NCBI RefSeq assembly: GCF_037201805.1
Contig: NZ_CP147404.1
Location: forward strand, 1,326,001-1,390,000
DNA: 64,000 nt
Direction of reading: 5' to 3'
From: Bacillus sp. FJAT-52991
Lineage (GTDB): Bacteria > Bacillota > Bacilli > Bacillales > Domibacillaceae
The translations under genes and the position numbers were made by a program. The notes under the pieces are model-generated. The model searched no databases. It was not told the DNA's origin and worked only from the letters and a program-made list of their open reading frames with translations. Numbering within the stretch: position 1 is the stretch's first letter; the number at the start of each line of letters is the position of its first letter. Positions 40,571 to 48,189 of the stretch are shown here, piece after piece.

Positions 40571-41539
40571 ATGTCAGTAACAAAAAAAGTCACTAGTATA
40601 GTCGTCATAGCTATCATCACATTTACGATTATGAATCATACACCTATTAATACCTATATAAATAGCCTAAAATATGATACGGTCGCTGTACAAAAGCCCA
40701 TTCGATCGTTAGAGGATAGAGTGAAGAGTGAAGCAAAAAAGCGCCACAAAGAACCTCAAGATGCCGTTATCGATCGTGTATGGAAAAAGACACCTGGATA
40801 TAACGGACTTGAAGTGGACATTGAGAAATCTTTAAAAAATATGAAAAAGGATGGAATATTTGTTGAAAAACATTTAATATACAGGCAGGTACCTCCCAAG
40901 ATACATTTAAAGGACTTATCGCCAGCTCCGATTTATCGGGGGCATCCTGATAAACCAATGGTTAGCTTTGCTATAAATGTAGCTTGGGGAGAAGAATATT
41001 TACCTGAGATGCTGTCGATATTGAAGAAACATCATATTCATGCCACCTTTTTTTTTGAAGGCCGTTGGGTAAAAAAACATCCTGATCTTGCGAAGATGAT
41101 CATTAAAGCTGGACATGAAGCGGGAAATCATTCTTATTCACATCCAAATATGGCCGTTTTAAGCATAAGCAAAACAAATGAAGAAATGGTCAAGACAAAT
41201 GAAGTGATCGAAGCGGTCACCGGTTATAAACCTAAATTATTCGCTCCGCCTAGCGGAAGTTTTGATGACCATACCGTACAGGAAGCTCATAGGCTTGGTA
41301 TGTGGACCACATTATGGACAGTGGATACGGTTGATTGGAGAAAGCCAACACCCGGGGAACTGATTGAACGGGTGATGAATAAAGTTCATCCAGGGGCTAT
41401 TATTTTAATGCATCCGACAAAATCTTCATCTGCTTCTTTAGACACCCTTATTAAAGAAATCAAAGCAAAGAAGTTTAAAATCGGTACGGTGTCCAACCTA
41501 TTAAGTGAGACCCAGGTGTTATCGAGTGATACGAATTAG
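40571..41539 (+). CDS. ylxY: Polysaccharide deacetylase family protein YlxY
   Basis: Secreted or membrane-anchored NodB-homology protein of 322 residues: N-terminal hydrophobic signal/anchor (about 5-25), a linker, then the NodB domain (about 130-310). The HxxxH metal pair is in NHSYSHP, and the C-terminal His motif is LMHP. Motif 1, usually TFDDG, reads SFAINVAWGEEY, so the catalytic Asp is replaced; motif 3 reads APPSGSF instead of RPPYG. This degeneracy is typical of YlxY and raises doubt about activity. Confidence 0.88.
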   Translation: MSVTKKVTSIVVIAIITFTIMNHTPINTYINSLKYDTVAVQKPIRSLEDRVKSEAKKRHKEPQDAVIDRVWKKTPGYNGLEVDIEKSLKNMKKDGIFVEKHLIYRQVPPKIHLKDLSPAPIYRGHPDKPMVSFAINVAWGEEYLPEMLSILKKHHIHATFFFEGRWVKKHPDLAKMIIKAGHEAGNHSYSHPNMAVLSISKTNEEMVKTNEVIEAVTGYKPKLFAPPSGSFDDHTVQEAHRLGMWTTLWTVDTVDWRKPTPGELIERVMNKVHPGAIILMHPTKSSSASLDTLIKEIKAKKFKIGTVSNLLSETQVLSSDTN

Positions 41540-41589
41540 ACATAGTATAGAACTTGCTTTTTGGCTGCAGCTAGAATAGGAGGATTACA

Positions 41590-42825
41590 TTGATAAAGAA
41601 ATTCACTTGTAATAATGGAGTTAGAATCGTATTGGAAGAAATTCCAACTGTTAGATCCGCGGCGATCGGAATTTGGATTGCCACAGGTTCAAGAGATGAA
41701 ACGCCTGAAAATAATGGGATTTCTCATTTTCTTGAACATATGTTTTTTAAAGGAACAGAAACAAAGTCAGCGAAAGAAATCGCAGAAAGCTTTGATAGTA
41801 TCGGTGGGCAAGTCAATGCATTCACGTCAAAAGAATACACTTGTTACTATGCCAAAGTGCTAGATAATCATGCTTCTTATGCGTTATCAACTCTTGCGGA
41901 TATGTTCTTTCATTCATCATTTGAACAAAAAGAGATGGATAAAGAGAAGAATGTAGTAGCAGAGGAAATTAAAATGTATGAGGATACACCGGATGATATT
42001 GTTCATGATCTTTTAAGTCGGGCAGTGTATGAGAACCATCCGCTTGGTTATCCAATTCTTGGAACGGAAGAAACGTTGTCAACATTTACAAGAGATACAT
42101 TAAAGCAGTATATGCATGATATGTATACACCGGACCGTGTAGTGATCTCCATTGCTGGGAATGTTAGCGAAGAATTGGTGAAACAAGCGGAGTCACTATT
42201 TGGAAGCTACGAAGGGGGCAGCCGACCAGCGAACGGAACGGCACCTGCATTTTATTGTAATAAGCTTTCTAGAAAAAAAGAAACTGAACAAGCTCATTTA
42301 TGTTTAGGGTTTCAAGGGCTTCCTCTAGGGAATGAAGATATTTATAGTCTTATTATACTAAATAATATCGTTGGAGGTAGCATGTCATCTCGTTTGTTCC
42401 AAGAAGTTCGTGAGCAAAGAGGACTAGCTTATTCCGTCTTTTCTTATCATTCGTCTTTTCAAGATAGTGGGCTGGTAACGATCTATGGAGGGACTGGAGC
42501 GAAACAGCTCGATCAGTTATTTGAAACGATCCAAGGTACACTGAGCTCTTTGAAAAGAGAGGGTATTACAGCGAAGGAGCTACACAATAGCAAGGAACAG
42601 TTAAAAGGCAGCTTAATGCTTAGCCTTGAAAGTACAAACAGCCGAATGAGTCGGAATGGCAAAAATGAACTCGTTTTAAGAAAGCATCGCTCTTTAGATG
42701 AAATTGTCGGTTTAATCGATCGTGTGACACTCGAGTCGGTTAACCGTATGTCTGAAATCATATTTACCGAAGATTATTCTGCGGCTCTTATCAGTCCGGA
42801 CGGAAAACTGCCGGCTTCTATATAA
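41590..42825 (+). CDS. mlpA: M16 zinc peptidase MlpA (YmxG)
   Basis: Processing-peptidase-like M16B protease of 411 residues. The inverted zinc motif HFLEH is in GISHFLEHMFFKGT, with the downstream Glu in KEKNVVAEEIKMYED; the C-terminal half has the second M16 fold (GLAYSVFSYHSSFQDSGL). TTG start at 41590 after AGGAGG. In B. subtilis MlpA affects alkaline protease expression. The usual next gene, ymxH, is absent here. Confidence 0.93.
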   Translation: MIKKFTCNNGVRIVLEEIPTVRSAAIGIWIATGSRDETPENNGISHFLEHMFFKGTETKSAKEIAESFDSIGGQVNAFTSKEYTCYYAKVLDNHASYALSTLADMFFHSSFEQKEMDKEKNVVAEEIKMYEDTPDDIVHDLLSRAVYENHPLGYPILGTEETLSTFTRDTLKQYMHDMYTPDRVVISIAGNVSEELVKQAESLFGSYEGGSRPANGTAPAFYCNKLSRKKETEQAHLCLGFQGLPLGNEDIYSLIILNNIVGGSMSSRLFQEVREQRGLAYSVFSYHSSFQDSGLVTIYGGTGAKQLDQLFETIQGTLSSLKREGITAKELHNSKEQLKGSLMLSLESTNSRMSRNGKNELVLRKHRSLDEIVGLIDRVTLESVNRMSEIIFTEDYSAALISPDGKLPASI

Positions 42826-42850
42826 AAAATAATTAAAGTGATCTCAACAG

Positions 42851-42945
42851 GGATCTGCTCCTATCAAGGGTATCTAATGTAAAAAGGGATTTGCACTTTT
42901 TACTTATTAGATATTCCCTTTAAGGGGCAGATCCTTTTGTTTTTG
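42851..42945 (+). terminator. Large nested hairpin downstream of mlpA
   Basis: Three stems are stacked: GGATCTGCTCCT (42851-42862) with AGGGGCAGATCC (42923-42934); GGTATCTAAT with ATTAGATATTCC; and GTAAAAAG with CTTTTTAC around a short loop. TTTTGTTTTTG follows. The whole 84-nt unit can fold on itself and end transcription before the dpaA promoter. It is far larger than the other terminators in the window. Confidence 0.65.
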
Positions 42946-42962
42946 AAAACAATATTTTATTT

Positions 42963-42990
42963 CACCCATGAAAAATTTTTTCATACAATA
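42963..42990 (+). promoter_or_regulatory. SigK-type promoter of dpaA-dpaB
   Basis: CACC, a 15-bp spacer and CATACAATA match the mother-cell SigK consensus (AC at -35, CATAnnnTA at -10). In B. subtilis dpaAB (spoVFAB) is transcribed by SigK. Transcription would begin near 42997, which rules out the in-frame GTG at 42996 as the dpaA start. Confidence 0.75.
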
Positions 42991-43034
42991 TAGGAGTGAA
43001 TCGGTGCCACACACAAAAAAGGATGGTGAAGGTT

Positions 43035-43919
43035 ATGCTAACAGGGCTGCAAGTCGCAGTGTTAGGTGGAGATGCGCGCCAGCTTGAAATTATTCGAAAA
43101 CTAACAGAGTTGGATGCAAAAATTTATTTAGCTGGATTTGATCAATTAGAGCAAAGCTTCACTGGAGCGGTAAAGGAGAATATGGAGGACATTCCTTTTG
43201 AACAAATCGATGCGATTGTCCTTCCCGTAGCTGGTTTGCAAGCGACTGGTGAAGTAGAAACCATTTTTTCCAAAAGTCACTTACGCTTATCCAAAGATAT
43301 CTTTGACAGAACCCCTAAACATTGTGTCATTTTTACAGGTATTAGCCCACCCTTATTAACGAATATGGCAGAAAAAGCAGGAAGAAAGCTAGTCCGTTTG
43401 TTTGATCGAGATGATGTAGCCATCTATAACTCGATTCCTACTGCTGAAGGAACAGTTCTCATGGCGATTCAGCATACCGACTTCACCATTCATGGTTCAA
43501 CCGTGGCTGTCATTGGCATGGGGCGTGTGGGGATGAGTGTGGCTAGGACATTTAACAACCTAGGTGCAAATGTTTTGCTTGGTGCTAGGCGAAGTGAACA
43601 CTTGGCCCGAGCGATTGAAATGGGATTAACCCCATTTAAAATGAATGAATTATCAGCAGTAGCGGAGAAAGCAGATATTATTATTAACACCGTTCCCTCT
43701 TTAGTGGTGACAGCGTCTGCCATCGCTAAAATGCGACCTCATACACTCATCATTGATCTCGCTTCAAAACCTGGAGGGACCGATTTTCGATACGCAGAGA
43801 AAAGAGGCATAAAAGCAATTTTAGCCCTTGGGCTTCCAGGTCTTGTTGCGCCGAAAACGGCAGGGCAAATATTAGCCAATGTGCTAGCAGAATTATTAAA
43901 GAATGATGCAACAAAATGA
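43035..43919 (+). CDS. dpaA: Dipicolinate synthase subunit A (SpoVFA)
   Basis: NAD(P)-dependent subunit of dipicolinate synthase, which makes spore-core DPA from dihydrodipicolinate. The 294 residues have a dinucleotide-binding motif VAVIGMGRVGMSVARTF near the centre, IYNSIPTAEGTVLMAIQHTD and LPGLVAPKTAGQILANVL. ATG 43035 (MLTGLQVAVLGGDARQ) matches the homologue and has GGTGAAGG upstream; ATG 43023 is an alternative. dpaB follows after 15 bp. Confidence 0.92.
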   Translation: MLTGLQVAVLGGDARQLEIIRKLTELDAKIYLAGFDQLEQSFTGAVKENMEDIPFEQIDAIVLPVAGLQATGEVETIFSKSHLRLSKDIFDRTPKHCVIFTGISPPLLTNMAEKAGRKLVRLFDRDDVAIYNSIPTAEGTVLMAIQHTDFTIHGSTVAVIGMGRVGMSVARTFNNLGANVLLGARRSEHLARAIEMGLTPFKMNELSAVAEKADIIINTVPSLVVTASAIAKMRPHTLIIDLASKPGGTDFRYAEKRGIKAILALGLPGLVAPKTAGQILANVLAELLKNDATK

Positions 43920-43934
43920 AAGGAGAGTAGGAAC

Positions 43935-44534
43935 ATGACTTTAAAAGGAAAACGAATTGGTTTTGGAATCACTGGCTCGCATTGTACGTACAGTGAGATT
44001 TTTCCTCAAATCGAACAGCTAGTTCAGCTTGGAGCAGAAGTCGTTCCAGTAGTGACAGGAACCGTTAAAGGAACGGGTACCCGCTTTGGAGAGGCGGGGG
44101 AATGGGTTGGAAAAATTGAAAAAGTAACCAATACTAAAGTTATCGATTCCATTGTAGATGCAGAACCCCTCGGTCCTAAAATTCCTCTTGATTGCATGGT
44201 AGTAGCTCCTATTACCGGTAACTCTCTCAGTAAATTTGCTAATGCCATGACGGATTCTCCTGTTTTAATGGCTGCTAAAGCGACACTTCGTAATCAGAAA
44301 CCAGTCGTTCTTGGAATATCCACTAATGATGCTCTTGGATTAAATGGAATAAATATCATGAGGTTAATGCCGATTAAACATATTTATTTTATTCCATTTG
44401 GTCAAGACGATCCAGTGAAGAAGCCAAACTCCATGGTGGCGCGGATGGATAGCTTAATCGAAACTATTGATTCCGCTTTACTTGGCAAACAGCTTCAACC
44501 TGTCATTATTGAACGATTTAGGGATGGGAATTAA
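43935..44534 (+). CDS. dpaB: Dipicolinate synthase subunit B (SpoVFB)
   Basis: Flavoprotein-like subunit of dipicolinate synthase, 199 residues. The flavin-binding fold is seen in GKRIGFGITGSHCTYSE, CMVVAPITGNSLSKFANAMTDSPVLMAAK and PVVLGISTNDALG. AAAGGAGAG site. Uses the lysine-pathway product made by the neighbouring asd-dapG-dapA genes. Confidence 0.95.
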   Translation: MTLKGKRIGFGITGSHCTYSEIFPQIEQLVQLGAEVVPVVTGTVKGTGTRFGEAGEWVGKIEKVTNTKVIDSIVDAEPLGPKIPLDCMVVAPITGNSLSKFANAMTDSPVLMAAKATLRNQKPVVLGISTNDALGLNGINIMRLMPIKHIYFIPFGQDDPVKKPNSMVARMDSLIETIDSALLGKQLQPVIIERFRDGN

Positions 44535-44547
44535 CCTTCCCTTTTTT
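44526..44547 (+). terminator. Terminator overlapping the dpaB stop
   Basis: GGGAA pairs with TTCCC around TTAACC, followed by TTTTTT; the stem uses the last dpaB codons. It isolates the sporulation operon from asd. The rest of the gap to asd is AT-rich; promoter boxes were not clear. Confidence 0.6.
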
Positions 44548-44710
44548 CTCTTTTTTGAATAACTGAATATTTTCTTCTGCTTTTCAAACTTTAATGTGTT
44601 AAAATAGTAGCTATTAAAAAAGTGTTGTTACATTTTTTTTACTATTTTTTATTATGAAAAAACGTGTTACATATACACGAGTAATTTGGTCTAGGGAAAG
44701 GGGAAGAAAA

Positions 44711-45763
44711 ATGAGTAATCAAGGATTTCATGTAGCTGTAGTAGGTGCAACAGGTGCAGTAGGACAACAAATGTTGGAAACCTTAGCGAATAGAGATTTT
44801 CCAATTCGTGAGCTTACATTGCTGTCATCCGCGCGTTCAGCTGGGAAAGCAATTTTATTTAAAGGTGAAGAAGTGATTGTACAAGAAGCGAAGCCTGAAA
44901 GCTTTGAAGGCGTGGATATTGCTCTTTTCAGCGCAGGTGGAAGCATTTCTAAAGAGTTGGCTCCAGAAGCAGCTAAGCGCGGTGCCATTGCCATTGATAA
45001 TACAAGCGCATTTAGAATGGATCCGGAAGTGCCACTTGTTGTTCCAGAGGTCAATAAAGAGGATTTAAGACAGCATAAAGGCATTATTGCTAATCCAAAC
45101 TGTTCTACGATTCAAATGGTGGCAGCACTTGAACCGCTACGTCAAGCGTATGGATTGAAAAAAGTAGTAGTATCTACTTATCAAGCGGTGTCAGGAGCAG
45201 GCGCGAAAGCTGTTCAAGAATTAAATGATCAAACAAAAGCAATCGTTGAAGGAAAAGAGTTCCAACCAGAAATTCTTCCAGTAGGTAGCGATAAAAAGCA
45301 TTACCAAATTGCTTTTAATGCGATTCCTCAAATTGATAAATTCGAGGAAAATGGGTTTACATTTGAAGAAATGAAAATGATTAATGAGACAAAAAAAATT
45401 ATGCATATGCCAGAGTTAAAAGTGGCAGCGACTTGTGTGCGCCTTCCAATTGCAACAGGGCATTCTGAGTCTTTATACTTTGAAGTGGAAGCAACGGGTG
45501 TAACAACGACAGATATTCAAGCTAAATTAAAGGATGCTCCAGGAATCGTATTAGAAGACAATCCTTCTGAGCAAGTGTACCCAATGCCAGCTAATTGCGT
45601 CGGCAAAATCGACGTGTTCGTTGGACGGATTAGAAAAGACCTAGATGAAGATACAGGTTTCCATATGTGGGTTGTATCTGATAATTTATTAAAAGGTGCT
45701 GCTTGGAACTCCGTTCAAATTGCCGAAACTTTAGTTGAAATGGGTCTAGTTGAAGCAAAATAA
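44711..45763 (+). CDS. asd: Aspartate-semialdehyde dehydrogenase
   Basis: Reduces aspartyl phosphate to the semialdehyde for lysine, DAP, threonine and methionine synthesis. NADP motif VAVVGATGAVGQQML, active-site Cys in ANPNCSTIQM and His in ATGHSESLYF are present. ATG 44711 follows AAAGGGGAAG; the frame is open further upstream to 44654 but has no ribosome-binding site there. Length 350 residues. Confidence 0.95.
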   Translation: MSNQGFHVAVVGATGAVGQQMLETLANRDFPIRELTLLSSARSAGKAILFKGEEVIVQEAKPESFEGVDIALFSAGGSISKELAPEAAKRGAIAIDNTSAFRMDPEVPLVVPEVNKEDLRQHKGIIANPNCSTIQMVAALEPLRQAYGLKKVVVSTYQAVSGAGAKAVQELNDQTKAIVEGKEFQPEILPVGSDKKHYQIAFNAIPQIDKFEENGFTFEEMKMINETKKIMHMPELKVAATCVRLPIATGHSESLYFEVEATGVTTTDIQAKLKDAPGIVLEDNPSEQVYPMPANCVGKIDVFVGRIRKDLDEDTGFHMWVVSDNLLKGAAWNSVQIAETLVEMGLVEAK

Positions 45764-45807
45764 TTAATAGATGAATTCTCACCGAGGAAATGCAGAGGTG
45801 TAAAAAA

Positions 45808-47049
45808 GTGAAAATTATCATTCAAAAATTTGGCGGCACATCTGTGCGCGATGAAAACACGCGGCAAAATGCTAAACGTCATATTGAAAAAGCCATAAAA
45901 GAAGGATACAAAGTAGTTGTTGTCGTTTCTGCTATGGGGCGTAAAGGTGAACCATATGCAACAGATACTCTTTTATCTTTAGCTAATGGGCAAGATATGA
46001 AGCTATCAGCAAGAGAGCAGGATATGCTTCTTTCTTGCGGTGAAGTTATTTCAAGTCTTGTGTTTACGAATATGCTGCTTGACAGCGGTATTTCCGCTTG
46101 CGCATTAAATGGAGCACAGGCTGGTTTTGTCACAAATAGCGAGCACACAAATGCGAAGATCTTGGAAATGAAATGCTCACGAGTTCGAAAAGAGCTAGAG
46201 GCACATGATGTCGTTGTTGTTGCTGGTTTTCAAGGAGCGAATGCAGCAGGTGATGTCACAACACTTGGTCGAGGAGGCAGCGATACGTCAGCAGCAGCTT
46301 TAGGGTCTGCTCTTGGTGCCGACTGGATTGACATCTTTACTGATGTAGAAGGAATTATGACGGCTGATCCTCGAGTCGCCGATAAAGCCAGACCTCTATC
46401 TGTCGTCACATATAATGAGGTTTGCAACATGGCTTATCAAGGAGCGAAAGTCATTCATCCTCGGGCAATAGAAATAGCGATGCAGGCGAAGGTTCCTGTG
46501 CGCATACGGTCAACAAATTCTGATGGTCTAGGGACACTTGTCACTTCTTTATCCAAGCAAAATCAAGGCTCGGACATTAGAGAACGACTAGTGACGGGAA
46601 TCGCTCATGTATCGGATGTTGCTCAAATTAAAGTACAGGCAAAAAAAGATCAGTATAATTTACAGGCTGAAGTATTTAAAGCGATGGCTAATGAGAAAAT
46701 TAGTGTAGACTTCATTAATATTTCTCCAACAGGCGTTGTCTATACGGTGACAGGCAACATGGCTGAACGAGCAGAGCAAGTATTAAAAGAGATGGGGTAT
46801 ACCCCTGACGTTGAGAGAGACTGTGCAAAAGTATCCGTTGTAGGTGCTGGGATGACAGGTGTTCCAGGGGTTACATCGAAAATTGTTCATGCTCTCGCTG
46901 AACGAAATGTAAGAATATTACAATCGGCTGACAGTCATACAACGATATGGGTGCTTGTAAAAAGTGAAGAACTTGTTACTGCAGTCAATGCGTTGCACGA
47001 TGCTTTTGAATTACATGAAGACCACAGTGAATATGAAATGAAGAAGTAA
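45808..47049 (+). CDS. dapG: Aspartokinase I (diaminopimelate-sensitive type)
   Basis: First enzyme of the aspartate pathway; the B. subtilis DapG isozyme is inhibited by DAP. Kinase motifs KFGGTSV, VVVVSAMGRKGEPYATD and GRGGSDTSAAAL are followed by two ACT domains (about 260-405). I use GTG 45808, giving MKIIIQKFGGTSV, six bases after GAGGTG; ATG 45790 lies upstream of that site. Length 413 residues. Confidence 0.94.
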   Translation: MKIIIQKFGGTSVRDENTRQNAKRHIEKAIKEGYKVVVVVSAMGRKGEPYATDTLLSLANGQDMKLSAREQDMLLSCGEVISSLVFTNMLLDSGISACALNGAQAGFVTNSEHTNAKILEMKCSRVRKELEAHDVVVVAGFQGANAAGDVTTLGRGGSDTSAAALGSALGADWIDIFTDVEGIMTADPRVADKARPLSVVTYNEVCNMAYQGAKVIHPRAIEIAMQAKVPVRIRSTNSDGLGTLVTSLSKQNQGSDIRERLVTGIAHVSDVAQIKVQAKKDQYNLQAEVFKAMANEKISVDFINISPTGVVYTVTGNMAERAEQVLKEMGYTPDVERDCAKVSVVGAGMTGVPGVTSKIVHALAERNVRILQSADSHTTIWVLVKSEELVTAVNALHDAFELHEDHSEYEMKK

Positions 47050-47071
47050 GCTCGACGGAGGAGGAATCAGT

Positions 47072-47935
47072 ATGGTTTCATTCGGACGGGTGTCCACTGC
47101 CATGGTGACACCTTTTGATTCAAAAGGAAATATTGATTTTGAAAAAACAAGCCAGCTTGTAAATCATTTAATTAATAATGGGACGGATTCTCTTGTTGTT
47201 GCTGGAACAACAGGGGAATCACCAACTTTGACTGCAGAAGAAAAAGTTGCCCTGTTTCGCCATACGGTTGAAGCTGTAGCAGGACGAGTTCCTGTCATTG
47301 CGGGAACAGGAAGCAATAATACAAAGCAGTCCATTGAATTAACGAAAAAGGCAGAAGAAGTAGGAGTAGATGCAATTATGCTCGTGACTCCTTACTACAA
47401 TAAGCCGAATCAAGAAGGTCTTTATCAGCATTTTAAAACCATCGCTGAATCTACTTCATTACCGGTTATGATCTATAATATTCCTGGTCGTGCCAGTGTC
47501 AATATTGCTCCAGAAACAACGATTAAACTATCAAAAATAGCGAATATCGTGGCGGTAAAAGAAGCGAGCGGGAACATTGATGCGGTGACTGAGATTATTG
47601 CTGGCACAGCGGATGATTTTCTTGTTTACAGTGGAGATGATGGTTTAGCTCTTCCAGTGCTTTCTGTTGGCGGAGATGGTGTCGTTTCCGTTGCTTCTCA
47701 TATTGTTGGCAATGACATGCAACAAATGGTTTCCTTCTTTTTAGAAGGCAAACATCAAGAAGCGGCCAAAATTCATCAGCAGCTACTACCTGTTATTAGA
47801 GGGTTATTTGCTGCGCCAAGTCCAGTGCCAGTCAAAACGGCTTTGCAATTAAAAGGAATGGATATGGGAAGTGTGCGTTTACCGCTTGTCCCTCTTTCAG
47901 AAGCTGAGCGAGCGGATTTAATAAAATTGTTGTAA
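47072..47935 (+). CDS. dapA: 4-hydroxy-tetrahydrodipicolinate synthase
   Basis: Condenses pyruvate with aspartate semialdehyde, giving the precursor of DAP, lysine and DPA. The 287-residue TIM-barrel has AGTTGESPTL, VTPYYNKPNQEGLYQHF, the Tyr in MIYNIPGR and the Schiff-base Lys in VAVKEASG. GGAGGAGG ribosome-binding site. Last gene of asd-dapG-dapA and followed by a terminator. Confidence 0.96.
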   Translation: MVSFGRVSTAMVTPFDSKGNIDFEKTSQLVNHLINNGTDSLVVAGTTGESPTLTAEEKVALFRHTVEAVAGRVPVIAGTGSNNTKQSIELTKKAEEVGVDAIMLVTPYYNKPNQEGLYQHFKTIAESTSLPVMIYNIPGRASVNIAPETTIKLSKIANIVAVKEASGNIDAVTEIIAGTADDFLVYSGDDGLALPVLSVGGDGVVSVASHIVGNDMQQMVSFFLEGKHQEAAKIHQQLLPVIRGLFAAPSPVPVKTALQLKGMDMGSVRLPLVPLSEAERADLIKLL

Positions 47936-47961
47936 GTGTAGTGTGAATATATGTCAGTACT

Positions 47962-47999
47962 CTGTCCGGTTGAGATGAGCTTAGCCGGACAGTTTTTTT
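47962..47999 (+). terminator. Terminator after dapA
   Basis: CTGTCCGG (47962-47969) pairs with CCGGACAG (47985-47992), followed by seven T. Confidence 0.88.
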
Positions 48000-48109
48000 A
48001 TGCTATATAACTGGACAATTGTTCATGCTTTGAACCGTTGATAGGACAGACTCTCTTCTCCAAAAGAGTAGTCGGAAAAACATTGTTCTTCAAATGATGA
48101 AAGATTGTA

Positions 48110-48139
48110 TTGGCTTTACTTTCCTTCATCTATTATAAT
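48110..48139 (+). promoter_or_regulatory. Promoter of rnjB
   Basis: TTGGCT and a perfect TATAAT are 18 bp apart, 50 bp upstream of rnjB. The rest of the 254-bp gap after the dapA terminator holds only a small CTCTT/AAGAG pair. Confidence 0.55.
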
Positions 48140-48189
48140 AAGAACAATGGTATGGGACGGGCTGGTCTTTATATAGGAGGAAGAATATA

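Noticed and set aside
42996..43034. N-terminal extension of DpaA from GTG 42996
   Set aside because: The SigK promoter places the transcript start at about the same base, and the homologous protein begins at MLTGL.
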